Part shown: positions 7,831 through 17,604 of the stretch, piece by piece | Numbering within the stretch: position 1 is the stretch's first letter | How the letters are laid out: the number at the start of each line of letters is the position of its first letter | Assembly: GCA_947569245.1 (NCBI GenBank) | Contig: CANORV010000006.1 | Coordinates: 1-39,362, forward strand | Direction: 5' to 3' | Length of the DNA: 39,362 nt | Source: an uncultured Mycoplasmatota bacterium | GTDB taxonomy: Bacteria; Bacillota_I; Bacilli_A; RF39; UBA660 | Translations under genes and position numbers: made by a program | Notes under the pieces: model-generated | Database searches by the model: none | What the model saw: only the letters and a program-made list of their open reading frames with translations | What the model was told of the DNA's origin: nothing

Positions 7831-7868
7831 AATCAATTAGATAGAATAATGATTTTATAAAATTGATT
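7831..7868. repeat. Hairpin repeat, copy B
   Basis: AATCAATT (7831-7838) pairs with AATTGATT (7861-7868), and inner ATAG (7841-7844) with TTAT (7855-7858, one G-T wobble). The sequence and layout match copy A at 4-42; the C-G pair in A at 11/35 is a T-A pair in B, a compensatory change. It lies between AGAGAGG (7824-7830) and the isomerase ATG at 7882. Confidence 0.5.
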
Positions 7869-7881
7869 GGGTAAGTTACTT

Positions 7882-8517
7882 ATGAAAATAGCACTATTGA
7901 ACGAAAACAGTCAGTCGTCAAAAAATAGCCTTATTTATGAATGCTTAACAAAAGAAGGCAAAAAGAAAGGACACATTGTCTATAATCTTGGAATGACTGG
8001 TAAAGAAAATGAGCATAATTTAACTTATGTTCAACTTGGATTAATGGCAGCCTTATTAATAAATACTAAATCAGTAGATTTCATTGTAACAGGTTGTGGT
8101 ACTGGAGTTGGTGCAATGCTTGCACTAAATAGTTTTCCAAATGTATTATGTGGCTTAGCAAATGATGCAACAGATGCCTATCTATTTGGACAAATAAATG
8201 ATGGAAATGCTATCTCTATTGCCTATGCTAAAGGTTTCGGATGGGGTAGTGAAATAAATTTAGAAAACATCTTTTATAAATTATTTGAGGAACAATTTGG
8301 CTTAGGATATCCCAAAGAAAGAAGAGAAATAGAACAAAAAAATAAGAAAATTTTAGATGAAGTAAAAAAAGTAACAACTAAAGATATGCTAACTATTATA
8401 AAAGAAATAAACCAAGACTTTTTAAAAGATACACTATCACACGAAACATTTACAAACTATTTACTAGAAAATTCTAAAGATGAAGATATTAATAATTATA
8501 TAAAATCGATATTGTAA
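7882..8517 (+). CDS. RpiB/LacA/LacB-family sugar-phosphate isomerase
   Basis: Aldose-ketose isomerase of the RpiB/LacAB family, acting on ribose-5-phosphate/ribulose-5-phosphate or a related sugar phosphate. It starts MKIALLNENSQ and carries FIVTGCGTGVGAMLALN, the family phosphate/catalytic loop with its Cys, then ANDATDAYLFGQINDGN and a C-terminal helical tail longer than in the short RpiB proteins. ATG at 7882 gives 211 residues, which matches this long subfamily. TTG at 7867 is the only alternative and lies in a hairpin arm. The ribosome site is poor (GGGTAAG); a better AGAGAGG lies on the far side of the hairpin repeat. It follows glmS by 78 bases and probably shares its transcript. Confidence 0.85.
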   Translation: MKIALLNENSQSSKNSLIYECLTKEGKKKGHIVYNLGMTGKENEHNLTYVQLGLMAALLINTKSVDFIVTGCGTGVGAMLALNSFPNVLCGLANDATDAYLFGQINDGNAISIAYAKGFGWGSEINLENIFYKLFEEQFGLGYPKERREIEQKNKKILDEVKKVTTKDMLTIIKEINQDFLKDTLSHETFTNYLLENSKDEDINNYIKSIL

Positions 8518-8544
8518 TATTTAAATGAAAATAAAATTTATAAC

Positions 8545-8766
8545 TTGGAAAATAAATTAGTTGCTGTATTAAAACCTGATAATATAACATATATGATTAC
8601 TCCATTATTATTTTTAGATAACAGATACAGCTTTAAATACAATGATGAAATCTTAAAAGTATCACAGTTACTTAATTATTACGAATTAAAGTTTAAAAAG
8701 GAAAAAACAGATATCCTTGGTGAAAAGATATATTATGTATATGAAAATGTATCTAAAGGTAACTAA
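8545..8766 (+). CDS. Small hypothetical ORF, start uncertain
   Basis: The frame is open from the end of the isomerase gene to TAA at 8764-8766, and the peptide (LVAVLKPDNITYMITPLLFLDNR onwards in short pieces: VAVLKPDN, ITYMITP, LLNYYELKF) looks coding. There is no ATG or GTG in frame and no ribosome site before the TTG at 8545. An ATG at 8525 lies in the next frame and starts MKIKFITWK; one extra A in the AAAA run near 8551 would join it to this frame. It may therefore be a frameshifted gene, a coupled gene with a weak TTG start, or non-coding. Family not recognised. A terminator follows. Confidence 0.4.
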   Translation: MENKLVAVLKPDNITYMITPLLFLDNRYSFKYNDEILKVSQLLNYYELKFKKEKTDILGEKIYYVYENVSKGN

Positions 8767-8792
8767 AAATATGATAAATACCAAAAAAAATT

Positions 8793-8818
8793 AAGAAAGC
8801 AACTAACTTTCTTTTTTT
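8793..8818 (+). terminator. Rho-independent terminator
   Basis: AAGAAAG (8793-8799) pairs with CTTTCTT (8807-8813) over a 7-base loop and runs into a T tract. It closes the glmS-isomerase transcript. Confidence 0.75.
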
Positions 8819-8850
8819 GTTTTAAAAATAAGAAAATATCCATCATTTTC

Positions 8851-8879
8851 TTTATAAAAGTAGTTAACTATTGTATAAT
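8851..8879 (+). promoter_or_regulatory. pcrA promoter
   Basis: TATAAT (8874-8879) with TTTATA (8851-8856) 17 bases upstream, 21 bases before the pcrA start codon region and directly upstream of the AAAGGAG site. Confidence 0.6.
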
Positions 8880-8900
8880 ATATATAAAGGAGTAGATAAC

Positions 8901-11000
8901 ATGATAAATATAGATAACTTAAATAAAGAACAAAAGGAAGCTGTTCTAACAACTGAAGGACCTCTACTCATATTAGCAGGTGCTGGTAGTGGTAAAACAA
9001 AAGTTTTAACGACAAGAATTGCATATCTAGTAGAAGAAAAAAATATAAGTCCATACCAAATTCTTGCAATTACTTTCACTAATAAAGCAGCTCGTGAAAT
9101 GAAAGAAAGAGTTATCTCCTTAATCGGAGATATGGCAAATGCCATTCAAATATCAACTTTTCACTCATTTGGTCTACGTTTGCTAAGAGAAAATTACCAA
9201 GAACTAGGATACGACCAAAACTTTACGATAATGGATAGTGATGACTCGTTAACAGTTATAAAAAGAATTTTAAAAGAATTAAATTATGATCCAAAAGAAT
9301 ACAATCCAAAGTCTATTAGGAATAAAATAAGTGGCTGTAAAAATGAGATGATATCACCAGAAGTATATGAAAGATACGCAGCAACAGAATTTGAAAAAGT
9401 TGTTTTAGAAGTTTATAAAAGATACAAAAAAACACTTAAGAAAAATAATGCTGTTGACTTTGATGATTTACTGATTTTACCACTTGAACTTTTTAATAAA
9501 AATAAGGAAAGATTAGCCCATTATCAAGAAAAGTTTCAATACATATTAATTGATGAATATCAAGATACTAATGAAGCCCAATACCTATTAACTAAAATGT
9601 TAAGTGCAAAATATCGAAATATCTGTGTTGTTGGTGATGAAAATCAGAGTATTTATTCTTTTAGAGGTGCAAATTATAGAAATATTTTAAATTTTGAAAA
9701 GGATTATAATGAAGCTAAAGTCATCAAATTAGAACAAAACTATCGTTCAACCTCTACAATATTAGATGCTGCTAATGAAGTAATCAAAAATAATCAAAAC
9801 AGAAAAGAAAAGAATCTGTGGAGTACTAAAGGACTAGGAGAAAAAATTTCTTATTACCGTGCTGATAGTGAAAAAGATGAAGCTCATTTTGTATCACAAG
9901 AATCAAGAAAACTAAATAGTAATGGCATACCTTACCAAGATATAGCTATCCTTTATAGAACAAATGCTCAGTCACGTACACTTGAAGATGCTTTGCTAAA
10001 AGAAAATGTTCCCTATCGTGTAGTTGGAGGTACCTCTTTTTACAACCGAAAAGAAATAAAAGACTTACTTGCTTATTTAAAACTATTACATAACTATAAA
10101 GATAATATCAGTTTGCAAAGAGTCATAAATACTCCTAAAAGAGGAATTGGTTTAAGAACCATAGAAACACTTCAAGAAAAAGCTGATTTAGAAGAAAAAA
10201 GCATATATGAAGTAATAGATTCTGGTAAAGAGCTAGCATTTAAGAACTTAATAGAAGATTTAAAAAGAGTATCTGAGAATTTAACATTAACAGAACTTGT
10301 TGATAAAGTTTTAGATGCATCAGGTTTAAAAAAGGAACTTGAAGATGAAAAAACACTAGAAGCTGATATTAGGTTAGAAAACTTAGAAGAGTTTAAATCA
10401 ATAACTAAGCAATTTGAAGAAGAGTTTGGAGTAATATCATTAGAAGATTTTCTTTTAGAAACATCTTTAATAAGTGATAAGGATGAATATACAGACAATG
10501 TTAATAGAGTAAGCCTAATGACAATTCACTCTGTTAAGGGATTAGAATATGATTATGTTTTTGTAGTTGGATTAGAAGAAGGTATTTTTCCACATATGAA
10601 CTCTCTTATGGATAATACGGAACTAGAAGAAGAAAGAAGACTTTGTTATGTTGCAATAACTAGAGCCAAAGAAAAATTATATATTAGTAATGCCAGAAGA
10701 AGAACATTATTTGGAAAAGATCAAATAAACCCACCAAGCAGATTTATTTGTGAGATAAATCAAGATTTAATTGAAAACATTTCTAAAAAGCAACCAGAAG
10801 AAAAAGAAGTTAAAATAAATAAAGAAGAAAAGTTTAGAAAAGAAGAAATAAACTTTGAAGTTGGTAATTATGTATATCATGAAATATTTGGAGCAGGTCG
10901 TGTTGTTGAAGTAACGAATACCTTATTAAGCATAGCCTTTAAAAGTCCACATGGTATAAAAAAATTTATGAAAAATCATAAAAGTATTTCAAAGATTTAG
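8901..11000 (+). CDS. pcrA: ATP-dependent DNA helicase PcrA/UvrD
   Basis: 3'-5' superfamily 1 DNA helicase for repair and replication restart. Motifs in order: NKEQKEAV (Q motif), AGAGSGKT (Walker A), TFTNKAAREMKER (Ia), DEYQDTN (Walker B/II), GDENQSIYSFRGA (III), QNYRST (IV), MTIHSVKGLEYDYVF (V), RRLCYVAITRAKEKLY (VI). The C-terminal 50 residues (VGNYVYHEIFGAGRVVEV) form the Tudor-like RNA-polymerase-binding domain typical of PcrA. ATG at 8901 is behind AAAGGAG; an upstream TTG at 8871 overlaps the -10 and is rejected. It is 699 residues and complete. It heads a run of genes with ligA, a conserved partnership in Bacillota. Confidence 0.97.
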   Translation: MINIDNLNKEQKEAVLTTEGPLLILAGAGSGKTKVLTTRIAYLVEEKNISPYQILAITFTNKAAREMKERVISLIGDMANAIQISTFHSFGLRLLRENYQELGYDQNFTIMDSDDSLTVIKRILKELNYDPKEYNPKSIRNKISGCKNEMISPEVYERYAATEFEKVVLEVYKRYKKTLKKNNAVDFDDLLILPLELFNKNKERLAHYQEKFQYILIDEYQDTNEAQYLLTKMLSAKYRNICVVGDENQSIYSFRGANYRNILNFEKDYNEAKVIKLEQNYRSTSTILDAANEVIKNNQNRKEKNLWSTKGLGEKISYYRADSEKDEAHFVSQESRKLNSNGIPYQDIAILYRTNAQSRTLEDALLKENVPYRVVGGTSFYNRKEIKDLLAYLKLLHNYKDNISLQRVINTPKRGIGLRTIETLQEKADLEEKSIYEVIDSGKELAFKNLIEDLKRVSENLTLTELVDKVLDASGLKKELEDEKTLEADIRLENLEEFKSITKQFEEEFGVISLEDFLLETSLISDKDEYTDNVNRVSLMTIHSVKGLEYDYVFVVGLEEGIFPHMNSLMDNTELEEERRLCYVAITRAKEKLYISNARRRTLFGKDQINPPSRFICEINQDLIENISKKQPEEKEVKINKEEKFRKEEINFEVGNYVYHEIFGAGRVVEVTNTLLSIAFKSPHGIKKFMKNHKSISKI

Positions 11001-11016
11001 AAAGGATGAAGAAAAA

Positions 11017-11454
11017 ATGAAAACAATAGACAATATTAGAAACGAATTAGAAAGAGGTTATTCTCTAAATATAACTAAACGCAAAGAAGACAATAGAAGT
11101 TATGGATGTTTAATATTTATGAAACATGAATTCTTAGTATCTCATTGTGAAGATATTGAAGTTAATCAAGTTTTGAAAAACTTTCCTCATATTTTAGAAA
11201 CTTTAGAGGAAAACTATCATAGTACACTAAATATAAATTATGATATTGAAACACAATCGATAATTACAAAGATTGAAAAAGAAGAAACTGAAGGACCATA
11301 TTGTGAAGAAAAAAAATATTATGTACTAGATGATTTAGAAGTAAAGTCTAAAGATATTTTCATGGGGCTAATATGCCTAGAGGAAAAAATTGAAGATTAT
11401 GTAAATAAAGAAAAAGTAAGTAAAGGAAAAGTAATGGTAAAAGTAAATGAATAA
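11017..11454 (+). CDS. Hypothetical protein between pcrA and a nucleotidyltransferase
   Basis: A soluble, acidic 145-residue protein with no signal peptide or membrane segment. Residues 1-60 look like a mixed alpha/beta fold (YGCLIFMKHEFLVSHCEDIE). The middle repeats NINYDIETQSIITKIEKE, and the C-terminus is a Lys/Glu-rich tail. ATG at 11017 lies 16 bases after pcrA behind AAAGGATG, and the 3' end overlaps the next gene by 8 bases, so it is cotranscribed. I do not recognise the family and assign no function. Confidence 0.75.
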   Translation: MKTIDNIRNELERGYSLNITKRKEDNRSYGCLIFMKHEFLVSHCEDIEVNQVLKNFPHILETLEENYHSTLNINYDIETQSIITKIEKEETEGPYCEEKKYYVLDDLEVKSKDIFMGLICLEEKIEDYVNKEKVSKGKVMVKVNE

Positions 11455-12367
11455 TAATAAAGATTTAACGTTATTAATAATGGCTGCCGGAATGGGAAGT
11501 AGATATGGTGGCCTAAAGCAAATTGAGCCAGTTGGTCCAAATCAAGAATTTTTAATTGATTATTCAATTTATGATGCAATTAAAGTGGGCTTTAAAAAAG
11601 TAGTTTTTATTATCAAAGAAGAAAACTACGAGTTATTTGAAGAAACAGTTGGGAAAAGAGTAAAAAAACATATTCCAGTTGAATACGCTTTTCAACGTTT
11701 ATCAGATTTACCAGAAGGATTTGAATTACCAAAAACAAGAGAAAAACCTTGGGGTACAGCTCATGCTATTTTGTCAGCTAAAAATTTAATAAAAGGTAAT
11801 TTCATCATTATAAATGCCGATGATTTTTATGGAAGAGATGCCTATTTAGTAGTAAAGAAATTTTTAGATGAGTTAGATAATAATAGTAAATATAATTATG
11901 CTTTAGTAGGATATAAAATCGAAAATACTCTTACCAATAATGGTAGTGTAAAAAGAGGAATTTGTAAAGAACAAGATGGTTATTTAACTAAGCTTACAGA
12001 AAGTATTGTTGAAGAAGTAGATGGAAAAATTATAGCTTCTCCATTAAATGGCAAACCAAAATACGAAGTAGAAAGGGATACTAGAGTATCAACTAATATG
12101 TTTGCCTTTACCCCAGAAATTTTTAATTATATTGAAGATACGTTTCCTAAATTTTTAAATGATAACAAAGATAACCTTGATAAATGTGAGTTTTTGATTC
12201 CAGATGTTATTGAAGATGCTATTAGTAAAAAAATAATAACCACAAAAGTTTTAAAAACAAGTGCTACTTGGCAGGGTGTAACTTATAAAAGTGATAAACC
12301 AAAAGTAGTAGCAGCTATTAATAAACTAATAGAAGAAAAAGAATATCCAGAAGATTTATGGAATTGA
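11447..12367 (+). CDS. Sugar nucleotidyltransferase family protein
   Basis: NTP-transferase-fold enzyme expected to make an NDP-sugar from a sugar-1-phosphate. The N-terminal LLIMAAGMGSRYGGLKQI is the nucleotide-binding signature (G-x-G-S-R...K). INADDFYG holds the metal-binding Asp, and PWGTAHAILSA is the usual base/sugar-site segment. It differs from GalU and RmlA in the next positions (QIEPVGPNQEFLIDYSIYDA), which matches a separate, poorly studied subgroup common in gut Firmicutes. At 306 residues it is full length. ATG at 11447 overlaps the upstream gene and its own end overlaps the downstream lipoprotein, so the genes are coupled. The exact sugar is unknown. Confidence 0.8.
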   Translation: MNNNKDLTLLIMAAGMGSRYGGLKQIEPVGPNQEFLIDYSIYDAIKVGFKKVVFIIKEENYELFEETVGKRVKKHIPVEYAFQRLSDLPEGFELPKTREKPWGTAHAILSAKNLIKGNFIIINADDFYGRDAYLVVKKFLDELDNNSKYNYALVGYKIENTLTNNGSVKRGICKEQDGYLTKLTESIVEEVDGKIIASPLNGKPKYEVERDTRVSTNMFAFTPEIFNYIEDTFPKFLNDNKDNLDKCEFLIPDVIEDAISKKIITTKVLKTSATWQGVTYKSDKPKVVAAINKLIEEKEYPEDLWN

Positions 12368-12780
12368 TAAAAAAATTAAAAATAATTACTTTAATCTTTT
12401 TTATTACTTTTTTATGTGGTTGTACAAATACAAATAAGTGGGAAGTATCTTTACCAAATAATTATGAGATAAGAAGAATTAATAATACTACTGTTGTTCT
12501 TGGAAAGTTAGTCGAAGAAAAATTTGTAACAGAAATTAACGGAATAAAAATAGGCATAGAAGAATATGTAAGCAAATTTTCATACAGCAATAATTATATA
12601 GCTGCTATGTGCATAATACCAACTGATGATAAAATTGATATAAAATATTATATAGTAGATAGTAAAAATAGCAATCTATATGGACCATATGATAGTGAAG
12701 AAACATATAACAAGGTAAAAGAAAAAATAGTTGATGAAAATTTAGGTGAATGGATTGATACTATTGAAAAACCGCAATAA
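12358..12780 (+). CDS. Putative lipoprotein
   Basis: A 140-residue secreted lipoprotein of unknown role. It starts with basic MELIKKLK, a hydrophobic segment and then FLCGC, an acceptable lipobox with Cys22 as lipidated residue. The mature domain alternates short strands (KWEVSLPNNYEIRRI, TTVVLGKL) and ends in a charged helix. ATG at 12358 overlaps the nucleotidyltransferase end by 10 bases. In Bacillus a lipoprotein (CamS-like) also sits beside ligA, but downstream of it; I see no resemblance strong enough to call this one CamS. Confidence 0.75.
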   Translation: MELIKKLKIITLIFFITFLCGCTNTNKWEVSLPNNYEIRRINNTTVVLGKLVEEKFVTEINGIKIGIEEYVSKFSYSNNYIAAMCIIPTDDKIDIKYYIVDSKNSNLYGPYDSEETYNKVKEKIVDENLGEWIDTIEKPQ

Positions 12781-12795
12781 GAAGTATTTGATTAG

Positions 12796-14808
<2,013 letters not shown>

Positions 14809-14819
14809 GAGGCATAAAA

Positions 14820-16148
14820 ATGGAATTTGTTACATTAACAAATGAAGAATTCAAAGAATTTTCTAAAAACCACGAATATACTAGTTTTTTTCAAACTATA
14901 GCATGGGGAAAGTCTAAAGAAAACATCGGTTGGAAAATGTATTTAGTTGGTGTTAAAGAAAAAAATAAAATACTAGCAGCCACTATGATTTTAGAAAAAA
15001 ATTTAATCAAAAAAATAAAGATTTTTTATTCTCCTAGAGGATTTCTAATTGATTATAGGAATCAAGAACTATTAAACTTTTTTATAGATAACATAAAAAA
15101 ATATGCTAAAGAAAAAAAAGCATTGTTTATAAAAATTGATCCCTATGTAGAAAATTTTGAACGAGATAAAGACGGAAAAATTATTGAAAATGGTTACTCT
15201 AATAATGATATTATAAAAATACTAGAAAGAAAAGGTTTCAAACACCAAGGCTTTAATCTAGAACAAGGAACTAAGTTACAAGGACGTTGGCTTTTTGTAA
15301 CACCAACCAAAAATAAAACAATTGAAGAAATAGAAAAAGGAATGGAAAAGTCTGTAAAAAGGCAAATAGCAAAAAATGAAAAATTACAAATTGAGGTAGT
15401 AAAGAAAAAAGAAAGTGATATTGAAGAGTTCTACAATATTATGAAATCAACATCTGACAGAAGAAATTTTGCCTCTCGTTCCTTAAACTATTATAAAAAT
15501 ATGTATCATGAATTACATAAAGAAAATTTGTGTGAGTTATACTTTGTTGTTTTAAATACAAAAAAGGCTAAAAATGATTTAGAAAAGCGAATAGAAATAA
15601 AGAAGCAAATAATTAACCAAAATAACGAAATATTTGATAAAGCAACTATTATTTCTGAAAATCAACGAAGGCAGGAAAATGGTGCTATAATAAATGTTAA
15701 GAAATTCGAAGAAAGAAAAAAGCAAGACCAAAATGATTTAAATATTCTTGTTAAGCAGTTAGAAGAAATAGAAAACATAAGATCGACTCACAAAAAAGAT
15801 GAAGTAACGTTAAGTGGAATATTGGAAATCTTTTATGGTGATGAAGTTCTTGGACTATATGGTGGAACTTATGAAGAATTTACATCTTACAGTCCATTTA
15901 ATATGATTCACCACTACATTTTAAAATACGCTTGTAAAAACAACCTTAAAAGATATAATTATTATGCTATCAGTGGTAACTTAAATAAAGATGATGAACA
16001 ATATGGGATTTATTATACCAAAAGAAGTCTTGGTGGCAAAGTAGTTGAACTTATTGGAGAATTTGACTTAATACTAAATAAACCACTTTATTATTTATAT
16101 AAAATGGCCTTTGCTATCAAAATAAAACTAAAAAAATTTAGAAAATAG
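14820..16148 (+). CDS. FemAB-family peptidoglycan peptide-bridge transferase (first)
   Basis: Non-ribosomal peptidyltransferase of the FemABX/MurMN family, which adds amino acids from aminoacyl-tRNA to the peptide of lipid II on the cytoplasmic face. It opens with the typical SFFQTIAWGKSK stretch, has YSPRGFLIDYRN in the first GNAT-like domain, and a long coiled-coil insert (about residues 245-330, tRNA-binding arm of FemA-type proteins). It ends with YAISGNLNKDDEQYGIYYTKRSLGGKVVELIGEF in pieces, the conserved second-domain core. ATG at 14820 follows AGGAGG that overlaps the ligA stop. The added amino acid cannot be predicted. A paralogue lies at 16333-17604 in convergent orientation. Confidence 0.88.
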   Translation: MEFVTLTNEEFKEFSKNHEYTSFFQTIAWGKSKENIGWKMYLVGVKEKNKILAATMILEKNLIKKIKIFYSPRGFLIDYRNQELLNFFIDNIKKYAKEKKALFIKIDPYVENFERDKDGKIIENGYSNNDIIKILERKGFKHQGFNLEQGTKLQGRWLFVTPTKNKTIEEIEKGMEKSVKRQIAKNEKLQIEVVKKKESDIEEFYNIMKSTSDRRNFASRSLNYYKNMYHELHKENLCELYFVVLNTKKAKNDLEKRIEIKKQIINQNNEIFDKATIISENQRRQENGAIINVKKFEERKKQDQNDLNILVKQLEEIENIRSTHKKDEVTLSGILEIFYGDEVLGLYGGTYEEFTSYSPFNMIHHYILKYACKNNLKRYNYYAISGNLNKDDEQYGIYYTKRSLGGKVVELIGEFDLILNKPLYYLYKMAFAIKIKLKKFRK

Positions 16149-16182
16149 ATTTTTTTTAAAGTATAAGGGCTTTAAGTAAAAA

Positions 16183-16209
16183 TTACTTTTTTTAAAATGA
16201 AAAAGTAAG
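16183..16209. terminator. Hairpin after first FemAB-type gene
   Basis: TTACTTTTT (16183-16191) pairs with AAAAAGTAA (16201-16209). It lies 35 bases after the plus-strand stop and can serve as part of a terminator for either strand. Confidence 0.45.
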
Positions 16210-16222
16210 AATTTGTAAGATA

Positions 16223-16260
16223 AAAGTAAACACAAAAAAATAAGTGTTTACTTTTACTTT
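16223..16260. terminator. Bidirectional terminator, 12-bp stem
   Basis: AAAAGTAAACAC (16223-16234) pairs perfectly with GTGTTTACTTTT (16245-16256) over an A-rich 10-base loop, between two convergent genes. The stem is A/T-rich at its base and so works in both directions. Confidence 0.65.
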
Positions 16261-16290
16261 TTAGAATAAATAAGCATATAAACTTTAACA

Positions 16291-16319
16291 AAAATAAAAA
16301 AAAGTGTTATCTCTAACAC
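16291..16319 (-). terminator. Terminator of the minus-strand FemAB-type gene
   Basis: On the minus strand GTGTTA-GAGA-TAACAC is followed by a T-rich tract (16303 down to 16291). It starts 14 bases after the stop codon. Confidence 0.8.
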
Positions 16320-16332
16320 CAAACACAATTAT

Positions 16333-17604
16333 TTAATACATTTTACCAGTAATTTTTCTAAAAATATACTTGGCTTTTCTAAAAATACGATAAATATCAT
16401 AATGAAAACTTACTTTTAAAGTAAACTCACCAATAAGTTCAACAACATTACCATTAAAGCCTTTCTTAATTTCAAAAATGGAATAGTACTTGTCATTAGG
16501 ATCAAAATTACCACTTATTCCATAAAAATCGACGTAATGTAGTCCTTTCTCATAAGCATCTTGAATATGTCTATTATACATAGCATACTTAGGGATAAAT
16601 TTACGATAATTATTATCCATTCCACTATGAAGTGTCAAATGATAATTACCAGAAACAAGAGAAACAAGAGTTGCAATATCTTTACCATCTGGATACTCTT
16701 CATGTAATTTCTTTGCTTCATCAATTTCCTTCTTATACTTATCAATTAACTTATTACATGTCTCCTTTTGTTGAATAAGCTTACTTCCAACCATATCATG
16801 AGTCATTTTCTCTTCAATTTCTTTAAGCTTTTCCTCTTCACTTTTTAAAAGACTTTTTGAGTTATTAAGATATTGACTAGTATCAATATATGCAATATAA
16901 AAAGTTACCAAATCACCCATAGCATCCATCATATTTTCAAAATAAGTAAGATCTCGAACCTTAAAAGCTTTTCTATCTCCAGTTTCTTTAAGCATACTAA
17001 CAACAAATGGTAATTCTTCCTTAGTAGCACATCTAACCTTAACACCCTTTGAATCTAAACTTTCAATATTCTTTCTTGTACTTTTTGAAAAAGTTTTTTT
17101 TAAGTTTTCATAATCTCTATCCAACTTAACCCAATAATTAAATCTAGATTGATTAACAAAATCATTTCTAAAACCATAATGGACATAACCTAACTCTTTC
17201 AAGTTATTTAATGCCTCATCATCTCTTTCATCATTAGCCATAATAGAACCATCAGTATTTCTCATTCGATACAAGATATTTGGTTCAATCTTAATAACCA
17301 TTCCATTATGAGCCTTAGCATACTTTTTAACATTATCTGTAAAAAATTTTAATAACTCTTTATTATGATAATCAATCAAGAAACCCCTAGCTGCATAAAA
17401 CCTTTTCTTTCCAAACATACAATCAGTCTCTGTAAGCATACTAGCAGCAATAATTTTACCTTTCTTTTTAACTCCGACATAATGAATGATACTACCATAT
17501 CTACTTCTTAAATCGGCCATTTCTACAGTTTGAAAAAAAGACTCCTGTTCATGGCTCTTACTAAATTTTTTAAATTCTTCACTACTTAACGTTGTAAACT
17601 CCAT
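16333..17604 (-). CDS. FemAB-family peptidoglycan peptide-bridge transferase (second)
   Basis: Paralogue of the gene at 14820-16148, with the same opening (MEFTTLSSEEFKKFSKSHE, SFFQTVEMADL), the same YAARGFLIDYHN block, a coiled-coil insert (about residues 240-310) and the same end (YGISGNFDPNDKYYSIFEIKKGF, then VVELIGEF). FemAB enzymes often work in pairs that add successive residues of an interpeptide bridge, so the two probably act in order on lipid II. ATG at 17604 overlaps the TAA of the flippase gene by one base, with AAGGAGG inside the flippase 3' end, so the two are translationally coupled. 423 residues, complete. Confidence 0.88.
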   Translation of the reverse strand: MEFTTLSSEEFKKFSKSHEQESFFQTVEMADLRSRYGSIIHYVGVKKKGKIIAASMLTETDCMFGKKRFYAARGFLIDYHNKELLKFFTDNVKKYAKAHNGMVIKIEPNILYRMRNTDGSIMANDERDDEALNNLKELGYVHYGFRNDFVNQSRFNYWVKLDRDYENLKKTFSKSTRKNIESLDSKGVKVRCATKEELPFVVSMLKETGDRKAFKVRDLTYFENMMDAMGDLVTFYIAYIDTSQYLNNSKSLLKSEEEKLKEIEEKMTHDMVGSKLIQQKETCNKLIDKYKKEIDEAKKLHEEYPDGKDIATLVSLVSGNYHLTLHSGMDNNYRKFIPKYAMYNRHIQDAYEKGLHYVDFYGISGNFDPNDKYYSIFEIKKGFNGNVVELIGEFTLKVSFHYDIYRIFRKAKYIFRKITGKMY

